Below, one piece after another: positions 1 to 10,312 of a stretch of 64,000 nucleotides of DNA; position 1 is the stretch's first letter; each line of letters starts with the position of its first letter. The position numbers and the translations under genes were made by a program. The DNA is from Gammaproteobacteria bacterium (lineage in GTDB: Bacteria; Pseudomonadota; Gammaproteobacteria; UBA4575), in contig JAPOYL010000011.1 in the NCBI GenBank assembly GCA_026706595.1, positions 150,645-214,644 on the forward strand, given 5' to 3'. The notes below the pieces were generated by a model. The model was given only the letters and a program-made list of their open reading frames with translations, ran no database searches and was not told the origin of the DNA.

Positions 1-449
1 ATCTGCACCAGGGAAGCCATGTAGTGCACTGCGATTTCATCGGCGTAGTGCGGGCAGGGCACTCCAACCGCTCCCAGCATGAAATGCTGCTGTCCAACAT
101 GATTGCACAGGCCCGGGCCCTGATGCATGGCCAGACACTGGAAGAGGCCCAGGCCCGAACCCAGACAGAGTCAGCCGAGCACAGGGTGTTTCCCGGCAAC
201 CGCACCAGCAACACGATTTTGCTCAGGGAGCTTACCCCGCATACCCTGGGTCAGTTACTGGCCCTATACGAACACAAGGTGTTTGTGGAGGGCATCGTCC
301 TGAATATCAACTCATTTGATCAGCCAGGTGTCGAACTGGGGAAGAACCTGGCCGAATGCCTGCTCGAGAGCCTGCGGTCCAGAGATTTAGTGCAGGATTT
401 CGACCCTGCAACGCGTGCGCTGCTGGATTACTACAGGAAACATGCCTGA
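1..449 (+). CDS. pgi: Glucose-6-phosphate isomerase, C-terminal part (5' end outside window)
   Basis: The frame is open from the first bases of the window, so only the last ~149 residues are present. The fragment carries the phosphoglucose isomerase C-terminal signatures: a GNRTSNTILL-type segment, LTPHTLGQLLALYEHKVFV, and INSFDQPGVELGK, which contains the conserved family lysine. The enzyme interconverts glucose-6-phosphate and fructose-6-phosphate in the cytosol (glycolysis/gluconeogenesis). It is convergent with queG, only 8 bp away, so the two genes share a very tight 3' junction with no obvious terminator hairpin. Identification is secure; upstream context cannot be seen. Confidence 0.92.
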   Translation, partial: LHQGSHVVHCDFIGVVRAGHSNRSQHEMLLSNMIAQARALMHGQTLEEAQARTQTESAEHRVFPGNRTSNTILLRELTPHTLGQLLALYEHKVFVEGIVLNINSFDQPGVELGKNLAECLLESLRSRDLVQDFDPATRALLDYYRKHA

Positions 450-457
450 GTCCCGTC

Positions 458-1522
<1,065 letters not shown>

Positions 1523-1569
1523 GCAGGAATCGTCTTCATCTGCCATCATTGTGGACATCGTTAATTACG

Positions 1570-1575
1570 TATAAT
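1570..1575 (+). promoter_or_regulatory. Candidate -10 box (TATAAT) directly before nnr
   Basis: A perfect TATAAT lies only 6 bp before the likely nnr ATG at 1582. A weak TTGTGG sits about 15 bp upstream as a possible -35. If this box is used, transcription would begin at or next to the start codon, giving a leaderless or nearly leaderless message. The short divergent queG-nnr spacer has little room for anything else. Confidence 0.35.
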
Positions 1576-1581
1576 TTACCG

Positions 1582-3069
1582 ATGTCTTTCATCCCTGAAA
1601 ATATTTATCTGGTCAGGCAGGTCCGCGAAATGGACCGCATGGCGATCGGGGAATGCGGGATTCCCGGCTACACGCTGATGCAGCGAGCAGGTCAGGCTGC
1701 CTTTGACCTGGTCCGGGCCAGCTGGCCGGATGCCAAGGATTTTGTGGTGGTGACTGGGCCCGGGAACAATGGCGGAGACGGTTATGTCATTGCCCGCCTG
1801 GCGCGTGCAGCCGGGATGCGGGCAAGCGTTTTGCAGTCAGGTGATCACTCCGGGCTCACCGGTGATGCCGGGCGTGCCCGCGACGAATATCTGGAGCACG
1901 GTGGTCAATGCTCGGTCTTTACCGGACAGCAGGCACTGCCGGGGTGCGATCTTGTCATCGATGCCTTACTGGGTTCCGGGTTGACCCGGGCCGTTGAGGG
2001 GGAGTTTGCGGCTGTGATACAGGCTATGAATGCCCAACCCGCTCCAGTCCTGAGCGTGGATGTTCCCTCGGGGCTCGATGCCGACTGTGGCATGGCCCTG
2101 GGAGAAGCAGTGCTTGCACAGGCCACCATCACCTTTGTCGGCATGAAGCTGGGCTTGATCACCGGGGCTGGGCGCCGTCACGCCGGCAGCATCTTTTTCG
2201 ACGATTTGCAGATTCCGGATGAAGTGTTCCAGGCGATTCCGGCCTGCTGTCATAGAGTGGCCCTGGAAGGTCTGCATGAGTTGCTCGGGGTGCGCCACCC
2301 GGATGCCCACAAGGGCGATTTCGGACATGTGCTTGTGGTCGGGGGCAATGCGGGCATGGCCGGGTCTGTCAGACTGGCAGCTCAAGCTGCTGCACGGGTT
2401 GGCAGCGGACTGGTATCGGTGGCCACGGTGCCACAGCATGCCAGCCAGATCAGTGCTGCCTGTCCCGAGGTGATGGCGCACGGCGTGCGCAATCGCAGAG
2501 AACTTGATGCGCTGATCCACCGTGCCACGGTCGTGGCAATCGGGCCCGGGCTCGGGCAGGATCCGTGGGCCAGGGAACTGTTTGCCCGGGTTCTGGAACT
2601 GGATCTCCCGACAGTCGTGGACGCCGATGCATTGAATTTGCTCGCACTCGATCCGGTGCACAAAGAATCCTGGGTTCTGACCCCGCACCCCGGGGAAGCC
2701 GCCCGGCTGTCGAAGGTGGGCACCCGGGAAATCCAGCAGAACCGCCTTGGACGGGTACAGGCCTTGCAGGAGCAATACGGCGGTGCCTGCGTTCTGAAAG
2801 GCTGTGGCACGCTGGTGGCTGGCGAGGACCGGGTGTCCGTGTGTACGGCGGGAAATCCCGGCATGGCCTCGGGAGGCATGGGGGATGTACTGACAGGGGT
2901 CATTGCAGGGCTGCTCGCTCAGGGGCTGGAGCTGTACGATGCGGCACGCTTCGGCGTGCAACTGCATGCCCAAGGTGCGGACATGGCCGCGCGCGAAGGC
3001 CAGCGTGGTCTGCTGGCCAGCGATTTGTTTTTACCGCTTCACACCCTGGTCAATGCGGCCTGTGACTGA
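1582..3069 (+). CDS. nnr: Bifunctional NAD(P)H-hydrate epimerase / ADP-dependent dehydratase
   Basis: About 495 residues from the ATG at 1582; the track ORF starts earlier at 1513 with residues that do not look like the family. It repairs hydrated NAD(P)H. The N-terminal YjeF_N epimerase domain shows GPGNNGGDGYVIARLA. The C-terminal ribokinase-like dehydratase domain shows DADALNLLALD, TPHPGEAARL and the signature GNPGMASGGMGDVLTG. Length and domain order match the fused enterobacterial protein. It is followed 5 bp later by tsaE, its usual neighbour, so the two are probably co-transcribed. The start sits just downstream of a TATAAT. Confidence 0.95.
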   Translation: MSFIPENIYLVRQVREMDRMAIGECGIPGYTLMQRAGQAAFDLVRASWPDAKDFVVVTGPGNNGGDGYVIARLARAAGMRASVLQSGDHSGLTGDAGRARDEYLEHGGQCSVFTGQQALPGCDLVIDALLGSGLTRAVEGEFAAVIQAMNAQPAPVLSVDVPSGLDADCGMALGEAVLAQATITFVGMKLGLITGAGRRHAGSIFFDDLQIPDEVFQAIPACCHRVALEGLHELLGVRHPDAHKGDFGHVLVVGGNAGMAGSVRLAAQAAARVGSGLVSVATVPQHASQISAACPEVMAHGVRNRRELDALIHRATVVAIGPGLGQDPWARELFARVLELDLPTVVDADALNLLALDPVHKESWVLTPHPGEAARLSKVGTREIQQNRLGRVQALQEQYGGACVLKGCGTLVAGEDRVSVCTAGNPGMASGGMGDVLTGVIAGLLAQGLELYDAARFGVQLHAQGADMAAREGQRGLLASDLFLPLHTLVNAACD

Positions 3070-3074
3070 CCCAC

Positions 3075-3518
3075 ATGTATCTGGAGAATGAAACATCGAC
3101 GCTTGGGTTTGGTGCCAGCGTGGCCCGTCTCAGTTACCCCCCGCTGGTCATACACCTGCGTGGAGACCTGGGCACGGGCAAGACCACGTTTGCGCGCGGC
3201 TTCATTCGTGCCCTCGGGCATTCCGGCCGGGTAAAAAGCCCGACATTTTCCCTTCAGGAAAGCTATGTGCTTGAGCAGGCAGCACTTTTTCATTTCGATC
3301 TGTACCGGATACAGGACCCGGCCGAGCTTGAGTTTATCGGTATTCGCGATGCCGCAGGCGAAGCCGATACCATCTGCCTGATCGAATGGCCGGAGCGAGG
3401 GGCAGGGGAGATTCCAGAGGCCGATGTCGAACTTGTATTCCGGTATGCGGGGGAGGGTCGCGAGGTCGATTCCCATGGCAGGTCGGCCAAAGGTCGCTCA
3501 GTTATCAAGCTGTTGTAA
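3075..3518 (+). CDS. tsaE: tRNA threonylcarbamoyladenosine biosynthesis ATPase TsaE
   Basis: 147 residues, the usual size. TsaE is the P-loop ATPase partner of TsaB/TsaD in making t6A37 on ANN-decoding tRNAs. The Walker A is GDLGTGKTTFARG near residue 30, followed by SPTFSLQESY and FHFDLYR, all standard family motifs. It starts 5 bp after nnr. The order nnr-tsaE-amidase-mutL is conserved in gammaproteobacteria. After its stop there is an AT-rich spacer of about 120 bp before the amidase, which probably carries a separate promoter. Confidence 0.94.
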   Translation: MYLENETSTLGFGASVARLSYPPLVIHLRGDLGTGKTTFARGFIRALGHSGRVKSPTFSLQESYVLEQAALFHFDLYRIQDPAELEFIGIRDAAGEADTICLIEWPERGAGEIPEADVELVFRYAGEGREVDSHGRSAKGRSVIKLL

Positions 3519-3636
3519 TACAGGACTCTAACTTAGGCAGCTATGCTAATAATTCCATTATAAAAATCACTTGTAGTGACGTAAAATCTTTGCCACACTT
3601 TCACCATGGTTTTATAACCAGGGTTGTATTTTCTCA

Positions 3637-5007
3637 GTGCGACGTCAGACAGGCATGGTTTTGCGGGCAGGCTGGTTCGGTGCGGACATGTACCGGACAG
3701 GGATCTGCGCGCTGCTGGCACTGCTTGTGTTCCCGGCGCTGACGGCGGCCGGGGTATCCAAAATCGAGGATGTCCGGATTGCAGACCGAGGCGACAGTAC
3801 ACGCATCGTGTTTGATCTGTCTTCTCCTGCGAAGCACAAGGTCTTCGTACTTTCGAACCCGCACCGGGTAGTCCTGGACATCGAGCGCTGCAAGGCGAAC
3901 GGCAAGCTCAGTTCTGTCAAGGCCAAAAGCACTTTGCTGAAAAGTCTGCGCTATGCACAAAAGTCACCCCAGAAGCTGCGCGTAGTGCTGGACATGCAAA
4001 CTGCGGTGGTACCGAAAAGCTGGCTGCTGGGCCCTGGCAATGGAAAAGGACACCGTCTGGTACTCGACCTGTCCTCGGAGGTGAAACAACCGAGTGTCAA
4101 GCCCGTACTCGCCATGCCGGATACTTCGCACAGAAGGCGGGATGCCATCATCGCGATTGATGCCGGGCATGGTGGCAAGGACCCGGGGGCCATCGGCCGC
4201 AAGGGCACTTACGAAAAGGTGATCGTACTGTCCATTGCAAAACGGCTCAAAAACCTCATTGACAAGGAAAGGGGCATGCGCGCCGTGATGATCCGCAACG
4301 GCGACACCTACGTGCCCTTGCGAACGCGGATCAGAAAGGCGAGCCGGCTGAACGCGGACATGTTTATTTCCATCCATGCGGATGCATCGGTGAACCGCAA
4401 TGCGCGGGGTTCGTCCGTGTATGTCTTGTCCCAGCGAGGCGCCACCAGCGAGGCGGCCCGGATCCTGGCACAACGTGAAAATGCGGCGGACAAGATCGGC
4501 GGGGTCAGCCTGGATGACAAGGACAAGGTACTCAAGTCAGTGCTGGTCGACTTGTCCCAGACGGCTACGATTGACGCCAGTATCGATCTTGCCGAAGACA
4601 TCCTTCACGAACTCGGTGCAATCGGGAATCTGTTGCACAACCGCGTGGAGCAGGCCGGATTCGCAGTGTTGAAATCGCCCGACATCCCTTCCGTGCTGGT
4701 GGAGACAGCCTTTATATCAAACCCCCAGGAAGAGCAGCGTTTGCGGACCCGAGCCCACCAGCAGAAGCTGGCGGCAGCCATTCTGAAAGGTATACGAAGG
4801 TACCTGAAGGATCATGCCCAAAGTGACATGCTCCTGGCCGCCTCCGGCAGTGGCAGCAGGCACGTGATACGAAGAGGTGAGACCCTTTCCACCATTGCCA
4901 ATTACTACCAGATCGGAGTCGGTGAACTGCGCAGGGCCAATGCCCTCAAGTCAGACAAGATTCGTGCAGGGCAGGTGCTGATGATCCCGGGGTCCACCGG
5001 AACCTAG
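3637..5007 (+). CDS. amiB: N-acetylmuramoyl-L-alanine amidase with AMIN and LysM domains
   Basis: Up to 456 residues. This periplasmic cell-wall amidase cleaves the peptide stem from N-acetylmuramic acid during daughter-cell separation. After a signal peptide (GICALLALLVFPALTAAG) comes an AMIN domain, then an Amidase_3 catalytic domain with zinc-ligand motifs AIDAGHGGKDPGA and FISIHADASVN plus VLVETAFISNPQEE. A C-terminal LysM repeat (HVIRRGETLSTIANYYQ) binds peptidoglycan. The track start is GTG 3637; ATG 3655 or ATG 3688 (MYRTGICALL) may be the real start because the signal peptide begins there. LysM plus position next to mutL favours AmiB over AmiC. Confidence 0.92.
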   Translation: MRRQTGMVLRAGWFGADMYRTGICALLALLVFPALTAAGVSKIEDVRIADRGDSTRIVFDLSSPAKHKVFVLSNPHRVVLDIERCKANGKLSSVKAKSTLLKSLRYAQKSPQKLRVVLDMQTAVVPKSWLLGPGNGKGHRLVLDLSSEVKQPSVKPVLAMPDTSHRRRDAIIAIDAGHGGKDPGAIGRKGTYEKVIVLSIAKRLKNLIDKERGMRAVMIRNGDTYVPLRTRIRKASRLNADMFISIHADASVNRNARGSSVYVLSQRGATSEAARILAQRENAADKIGGVSLDDKDKVLKSVLVDLSQTATIDASIDLAEDILHELGAIGNLLHNRVEQAGFAVLKSPDIPSVLVETAFISNPQEEQRLRTRAHQQKLAAAILKGIRRYLKDHAQSDMLLAASGSGSRHVIRRGETLSTIANYYQIGVGELRRANALKSDKIRAGQVLMIPGSTGT

Positions 5008-5101
5008 CCCAGACCCGGCACCTGCCGGCAATACCCCGTTTTCAGGCTGGGGCGACCAGGCTGGAATGCTGCCCGCACCCGGGCGAGGGTTCCGTAGCTA
5101 C

Positions 5102-6130
5102 TCAGGCCATGAACCTCGAGTCCTGGGCTTTTTGCCACCAGGAAAAAAACACCTTTTCGGTACTGGCATGAACGCTTGCTGCAATACGCTCGCTGAGAGT
5201 CTTGGGCACCGTGTAGTTGACCTCGTAAATATCCGCGTCGTGGCTGGCCTGCAGCAGGTAGTCATCGCTGGTAATCAGTGTATCCACCAGGTTCAGCTCG
5301 AGGGCGCGGCTCGCCAGCCAGTGTTCCCCGGTAGACACCTTGTCAATCTCGAGCCCGGGACGGTGGTCTTTGACGAACTCCTTGAACAGGGCGTGGGTGT
5401 CTTCAAGTTGGCGGTTGAAATGTTCGCGGTCCTCATGGGTATTTTTGCCGAACATGGTCAGCGTGCGTTTCAGTTCGCCGGCTTTCATGAGTTCGAAATC
5501 GACACCGTGCTTGTCAAGCATGCGGTTGAAGTTGGGTATCTGTGCCAGCACGCCAATCGAGCCGACCACGGCAAACGGGGCGGCAATGATCTTGTCGGCC
5601 ACACAAGCCATCATGTATCCCCCGCTTGCGGCCACCTTGTCTATGGATACGGTAAGGGGAATGTCTTTTTGTTTGATGCGCAATAACTGCGATGCGGCAA
5701 AACCGTGTTCATGCACCAGACCGCCGGTGTTTTCCAGGCACACCAGCACCTCATCCCGGCTGGTGGCTACTGACAGGATCGCAGTAATCTCCTTGCGCAA
5801 ATGGCGCACGGCCGTGGCGCGGATGTTGCCCAGGAAGTTCAGCACGAAAATGCGTTTGCGAACTTCGGAAGACGTTTTCTTTTTTTCCAGGCGGGCTTCT
5901 TTCTTGCTTTGCTTTCGTGTTTTTCTGAATTCTTTCTTCGGCAGCAGGGAGAGCAGCAGTGTGTCCGCCATGGATTTGTATTTCTTGTTCAGGTGGGTGA
6001 TTTCCAAATGGTCAACTGCACGCGATTTCTTGGACAAGGAAGACAGCAGGCTGATGACGATCCACACGAAGATCAAAATGGTCAGTACCTTGGTTAAAAA
6101 TAATCCGTACTCTGAAATGAACTCAAGCAT
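5102..6130 (-). CDS. sohB: Inner-membrane serine peptidase SohB
   Basis: About 342 residues from the ATG at 6130 (MLEFISEYGLFLTKVLTILI), preceded by GAGAGG at good spacing; the longer track ORF start is not supported. The N-terminal helix anchors the protein, followed by a lysine/arginine-rich stretch and the S49 signal-peptide-peptidase fold. The nucleophile serine lies in DKVAASGGYMMACVADKI and the probable catalytic lysine in KAGELKRTLTMFG. Substrates are unknown; in E. coli, extra SohB suppresses degP loss. It is convergent with amiB and lies just downstream of the RibD-C reductase on the same strand, 19 bp away. Confidence 0.92.
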   Translation of the reverse strand: MLEFISEYGLFLTKVLTILIFVWIVISLLSSLSKKSRAVDHLEITHLNKKYKSMADTLLLSLLPKKEFRKTRKQSKKEARLEKKKTSSEVRKRIFVLNFLGNIRATAVRHLRKEITAILSVATSRDEVLVCLENTGGLVHEHGFAASQLLRIKQKDIPLTVSIDKVAASGGYMMACVADKIIAAPFAVVGSIGVLAQIPNFNRMLDKHGVDFELMKAGELKRTLTMFGKNTHEDREHFNRQLEDTHALFKEFVKDHRPGLEIDKVSTGEHWLASRALELNLVDTLITSDDYLLQASHDADIYEVNYTVPKTLSERIAASVHASTEKVFFSWWQKAQDSRFMA

Positions 6131-6149
6131 GTCAGATGCCTCTCGTTGG

Positions 6150-6989
6150 TTATGTGTCGTAAATGCATTCGTAGCTGACAAAAAACTGCCCGCAGCCATT
6201 GTCTGAAACCTCGTCCAGCAGCAGTGAACTCAGCTGAAGCCTGCAGTGTGCCAGTGTTTCGCCTTCCAGCAGGGTCCTGTACGTTTGTCCGCCTAGCACC
6301 TGGTGCGAGATGCTGATGTACAACGTGTCCAGTTGCCGGTCCTCCAACATGGTGTGCAGCATCCTGGGACCCGCGATCAGGTAGATGTTGCGGTATCCGC
6401 GCCGGGCAAGTGCATCGATCAGGGGCTTGCCCTGCACCATATCGGATTTTCCGGCAAGCAGGACTTCCAGCCCCTGTGCCTGCCAGTGCTTGTGCCGTGC
6501 AGGATCCGTGGCCTGCCCGGCAGCGACATAGACCTTTTGTCCACTTTCCTTCAATGAAGGATGCAATGGGAACTCCAGGCTTGAACTTGCGATCACGACG
6601 TCTGGATGTTCGCGCAGGCCCTGCTGTCTTCGCCAGGCATGCAGATCCTCATACTCTGGGGTGTTCGGCAGTTGCAGGATATTTCCAAGTTCGGAGGACG
6701 CGAGGCTTCTCATGTACTTGCCGTGCGTGATCAGACAATCCGCTTGTGCATGAAGTTCCAGAAACAGGCGGAAGTCCTCCCCACTGGTCAGGGATTCGGG
6801 CAGATGAAGTTTTGGGTTGGTCCGGGTGGTGGCAGCAATCCGTCCATCCAGGCTGGTCACAAAGTTGGCCGCCACAACCGGCTTTTTCTGGCTGGATTGT
6901 CGCCAGCCGAACTGCTGGAGGTACACGTTCTGCAGGGCGCATGCTGCTGGGGGCTGAGGGAAGAGCCGCAACAGCTGTTTTGTACTCAT
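6150..6989 (-). CDS. RibD C-terminal-like (dihydrofolate reductase fold) pyrimidine reductase
   Basis: 279 residues without the N-terminal deaminase of full RibD. The DHFR-like reductase fold is shown by VVAANFVTSLDGRIA near the N-terminus, VVIASSSLEFPLHP in the middle and NIYLIAGPRMLHTML followed by LDTLYISISHQVLGG. It probably uses NADPH to reduce a pyrimidine or pterin-like substrate; which one cannot be told. It is upstream of sohB on the same strand and may be co-transcribed with it. It might supply the second riboflavin step if a deaminase is encoded elsewhere, or act in an unrelated pathway. Confidence 0.8.
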   Translation of the reverse strand: MSTKQLLRLFPQPPAACALQNVYLQQFGWRQSSQKKPVVAANFVTSLDGRIAATTRTNPKLHLPESLTSGEDFRLFLELHAQADCLITHGKYMRSLASSELGNILQLPNTPEYEDLHAWRRQQGLREHPDVVIASSSLEFPLHPSLKESGQKVYVAAGQATDPARHKHWQAQGLEVLLAGKSDMVQGKPLIDALARRGYRNIYLIAGPRMLHTMLEDRQLDTLYISISHQVLGGQTYRTLLEGETLAHCRLQLSSLLLDEVSDNGCGQFFVSYECIYDT

Positions 6990-7052
6990 TCTTGAATAAT
7001 ACAGGTATGTGCCGGATGTTATAGTATCCTAGCATGCCAACATCCAGGACCC

Positions 7053-7418
7053 ATGCGAAAACCGAATATTTCCAGAGCCATTCCAAAGCAGCGTTACAAG
7101 CTCGGGGATTACACAATCGTCGTGCTCGAAGACATTGAGAGCAAGGACCAGATCGAGTACGAATATTTGCTCGCCGCTGTCAAAGACGGGCACCACGAGC
7201 CCGAGGTGTATATCAGCTGCGAAAAGTCAAAGACGGAAACAGCGACTGACAGCCACGCCGTCCGGGTTTTTGCCGCCCGCCTGGGAGATCAGGCATCCGG
7301 ACAGGTTATCGAGCACTCCGAGCGGTGGGCCAGCCAGGATGCGTTTGTTGCCTATGCCCTTTCCGGGTTTCAGCAGATGCTTGAGATGCAGGACGAAGAG
7401 CCTGTTCCGATCATATGA
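7053..7418 (+). CDS. Conserved-looking hypothetical protein overlapping mutL
   Basis: 121 residues, acidic, no signal peptide or membrane segment. I do not recognise a family. It looks like a folded alpha/beta protein: alternating strands around DYTIVVLEDIESKDQIEYEYLLAAV, then a helical C-terminus ending in GFQQMLEMQDEEPVPII. Its stop codon overlaps the mutL ATG in an ATGA junction, which indicates translational coupling. Divergent from the RibD-C reductase. Reality as a gene is well supported by the overlap and by ordinary composition. Confidence 0.75.
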   Translation: MRKPNISRAIPKQRYKLGDYTIVVLEDIESKDQIEYEYLLAAVKDGHHEPEVYISCEKSKTETATDSHAVRVFAARLGDQASGQVIEHSERWASQDAFVAYALSGFQQMLEMQDEEPVPII

Positions 7419-9241
7419 GCAGACCGGCCGTGCCGTCCATTCAGCATTTACCCCCACAGCTTGTTAACCAGATTGCAGCAGGCGAGGTTATCGAACGTCC
7501 CGCGTCGGTCCTAAAGGAGCTTCTTGAAAATGCCCTGGATGCGGGTGCTACAAGAGTCTCGGTCGAACTCGAGCGCGGTGGAATGGAGTGCATACGGGTA
7601 CGTGATGACGGCAATGGCATACCCGGGGAAGAAATTCCGCTGGCCCTGCAACGCCATGCGACCAGCAAGATTTCGTGTCTGGAAGATCTTGAGCAAATTA
7701 CTACCTTGGGATTTCGTGGCGAGGCCTTGCCCAGCATTGCCTCGGTGTCCAGGTTCAGTATTGCCTCCAATCCCGAGACCACCACCAACGAAGGCTGGAT
7801 GATCTCGGCAGAAGGCGGGGAATTTGTACAGGATGCAGTGCCGGCACGCCAGGCCAAGGGCACGATGGTGGAGGTCAAAAACCTGTTTTTCAATGTGCCT
7901 GCCCGCAAGAAATTTCTGCGCACCGAGAAAACCGAATGGCAACACTGTCAATCCATGCTGCTCAGGATTGCCCTGAGCCGATTCGACATCGAGATGTCGG
8001 TCCAACACAATGGCAGGCACTGCCTGCAACTCGATGCAGCTGAGGACAAGCCTGACAGGGTCCGGCGCCTGCGCCAGGCATGCGGACAGAAATTTGCGCA
8101 GCAAAGCATCGCTCTGGAAAATTCCGCACAGGATCTGCACATGGATGGCTGGATCAGCCTGCCCACGTTCTCACGCAGCCAGGCGGACCTGCAGTACTTC
8201 TATGTGAACGGTCGTGCCATACGGGACAAGGTGGTCGCGCACGCCATCAAGCAGGCCTATCAGGACGTGCTGTATCACGGACGGTTCCCTGCCTTTGTGC
8301 TGTTCCTGGAAATGGACCCTGCCCAGGTGGATGTCAATGCCCACCCCATGAAGCATGAAGTGCGTTTCCGCCAGGGTCGGTATGTGCATGACTTTGTCCG
8401 GCACACGGTGGGCAAGGCGATCGCAGAAACCATGCCTGAGTCCGGGCAGCAGGATGTCGGAAAATACCGTGATGTCGTGGATGACTATGCGCACACCCCC
8501 CAGTCCGGCATGTTGCCCCGCAGTGTCATGGGGGATGGATTGCCGGGTACACCTTCCATGGCCTCCCAGCTGCAGGCTGCGGCCGGACTGTACGGGGATA
8601 CGGCGATGGAACGGGCACACACTGCCGGTTCCGAGGAGGACGAGAAGTCGATGCCACCGCTGGGCTATGCCCTGGCCCAGCTGCAGGGAATTTACATACT
8701 TGCGCAGAATGACCAGGGCCTGATCATCGTGGACATGCATGCCGCGCATGAACGCATCGTGTACGAGAAGCTGAAAACGGCTTTTCAGCAGCAGGGAGTT
8801 CCCGTGCAGGCCCTGCTTGTTCCCCTGACCCTTGAACTCAGTCAGCAGGAAGCGGCCCTGGCTGAACAGCAGGCACAGCTGTTTTCGAAATTCGGTTTCG
8901 GAGTTGAACGGTTCGGCAACGAGAGTGTGGTCATACGGGAAATTCCGGCATTGCTGCAGCAGGGCGAGATCGACGTCGGGAGTCTGGTCCGGGATGTGTT
9001 GTCGGACTTGGGCGAATACGATGCTTCGGGAAGGCTGGAGCAGGCCAGCAACGAGATCCTGTCGACCATGGCGTGCCATGGTTCCGTGCGCGCCAACCGC
9101 AAGCTGATGATCACTGAAATGAACGCCTTGTTGCGCGACATGGAAGCGACGGAACGAAGTGCACAGTGTAACCATGGACGTCCTACCTGGATGCAGTTGA
9201 GCGTGGGCCAGCTGGACAAGCTGTTCAAGCGTGGGCGCTGA
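7415..9241 (+). CDS. mutL: DNA mismatch repair protein MutL, endonuclease type
   Basis: 608 residues. The N-terminal GHKL ATPase has NALDAGATRVSV, VRDDGNGIP and GFRGEALPSIAS, then the transducer domain with YVNGRAIRDK. The C-terminal domain contains DMHAAHERIVYEK, matching the DQHA-x2-E-x4-E metal-binding endonuclease pattern except for M in place of Q, plus ACH (MACHGSVRAN) and CNHGRPT. By family knowledge this is a nicking MutL, as in Pseudomonas, and implies repair without MutH/Dam discrimination. The start overlaps the preceding 121-aa gene by 4 bp; miaA follows. Confidence 0.96.
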   Translation: MSRPAVPSIQHLPPQLVNQIAAGEVIERPASVLKELLENALDAGATRVSVELERGGMECIRVRDDGNGIPGEEIPLALQRHATSKISCLEDLEQITTLGFRGEALPSIASVSRFSIASNPETTTNEGWMISAEGGEFVQDAVPARQAKGTMVEVKNLFFNVPARKKFLRTEKTEWQHCQSMLLRIALSRFDIEMSVQHNGRHCLQLDAAEDKPDRVRRLRQACGQKFAQQSIALENSAQDLHMDGWISLPTFSRSQADLQYFYVNGRAIRDKVVAHAIKQAYQDVLYHGRFPAFVLFLEMDPAQVDVNAHPMKHEVRFRQGRYVHDFVRHTVGKAIAETMPESGQQDVGKYRDVVDDYAHTPQSGMLPRSVMGDGLPGTPSMASQLQAAAGLYGDTAMERAHTAGSEEDEKSMPPLGYALAQLQGIYILAQNDQGLIIVDMHAAHERIVYEKLKTAFQQQGVPVQALLVPLTLELSQQEAALAEQQAQLFSKFGFGVERFGNESVVIREIPALLQQGEIDVGSLVRDVLSDLGEYDASGRLEQASNEILSTMACHGSVRANRKLMITEMNALLRDMEATERSAQCNHGRPTWMQLSVGQLDKLFKRGR

Positions 9242-9286
9242 CATGGCAAACCATGCGCGGGGCCTGCGAGCCTGAATTCAAGAGCG

Positions 9287-10252
9287 TTGGATGCGATACC
9301 AGCAGTTTGCCTGATGGGCCCGACGGCCAGTGGCAAGACCGGCCTTGCATTGAGGATTGCAGCAGAGTTCCCGTGCGAGATCATCAGCGTGGACTCGGTC
9401 ATGATTTACCGTGGCATGGACATCGGTTCTGCCAAACCGGACAAGACCGTCCTGCAAACTGTGCCCCACCACCTGATTGACATCCTTGACCCTGCTGAAA
9501 CCTATTCGGCGGCAAATTTCAGGACCGATGCACTGCGGCAGATCCGTGCCATCCATGCACGCAAACACATTCCTTTGCTGGTGGGCGGTACCATGCTTTA
9601 TTTCAATAGCCTGTTGCGTGGCCTGTCCAACATGCCCGGAGCCAACGCCCAGGTCCGGGAAAAGATCAACCGCGAGGCAAAAACGCATGGCTGGGAAGCC
9701 CTGCATGCGCGCCTTGCCCGGATCGATCCGAAGGCGGCCGCCCAGATTCATCCGAATGATCCGCAGCGCATACAGCGAGCCCTGGAAGTCTATGAGATCA
9801 GCGGCATTCCGATCAGTGTGTGGCATGCAAAACCCGGGGCGCCACGACCGGTATTTCAGGCGTTGAAAATTGCGCTGGTCCCGGAAGACCGCAGCCGGTT
9901 GCATGAACGTATCTGGCAGCGTTTTGAGGTCATGCTGGCAGACGGATTCCTCGACGAGGTGGAAACATTGCAGCGCAGGGAGGAGTTGCACAGCGGCTTG
10001 CCGTCGATCCGCTCGGTCGGCTACAGGCAGGCCTGGAGTCACCTCGCCGGTGAGTATGGTTACGAGGAAATGTGTGAGAAAGCGGTCGCTGCCACACGCC
10101 AGTTTGCGAAAAGGCAACTGACCTGGTTACGCGGCGAAACGGACCTGACCCGGGTGTGCGCCGAGCAATTCGATATTGGTAATATCTATCGTACAATTGA
10201 CTCCCATATAGGAACATCGACCTGTTACACTACAGGGACACCGAGCCGGTGA
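9287..10252 (+). CDS. miaA: tRNA dimethylallyltransferase MiaA
   Basis: About 321 residues. It transfers a dimethylallyl group to A37 of UNN-decoding tRNAs. Visible motifs are the P-loop GPTASGKTGLALRIA, DSVMIYRGMDIGSAKP, LVGGTMLYFNSLLRGL and IRSVGYRQAW. The start is uncertain: no ATG is in frame after the mutL stop, so TTG 9287 (giving LDAIPAVCLMGPTASGK) is the best choice, with CTG 9272 an alternative. The gene lies 45 bp after mutL and is followed by hfq, the standard order. Both rare start and lack of a strong SD suggest coupling to mutL translation. Confidence 0.94.
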   Translation: MDAIPAVCLMGPTASGKTGLALRIAAEFPCEIISVDSVMIYRGMDIGSAKPDKTVLQTVPHHLIDILDPAETYSAANFRTDALRQIRAIHARKHIPLLVGGTMLYFNSLLRGLSNMPGANAQVREKINREAKTHGWEALHARLARIDPKAAAQIHPNDPQRIQRALEVYEISGIPISVWHAKPGAPRPVFQALKIALVPEDRSRLHERIWQRFEVMLADGFLDEVETLQRREELHSGLPSIRSVGYRQAWSHLAGEYGYEEMCEKAVAATRQFAKRQLTWLRGETDLTRVCAEQFDIGNIYRTIDSHIGTSTCYTTGTPSR

Positions 10253-10312
10253 GGGTACAACTCGCTAGTAGGTAGTAATAACAATACAAAATAAACTAGA
10301 GGTACTACAGTG

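Noticed and set aside
1966-2973. 335-aa minus-strand ORF antisense to nnr
   Set aside because: Overlaps the clear Nnr frame; low-complexity histidine/proline-rich shadow.
8171-9244. 357-aa minus-strand ORF antisense to mutL
   Set aside because: Composition and motifs belong to MutL on the plus strand; the reverse frame has none.
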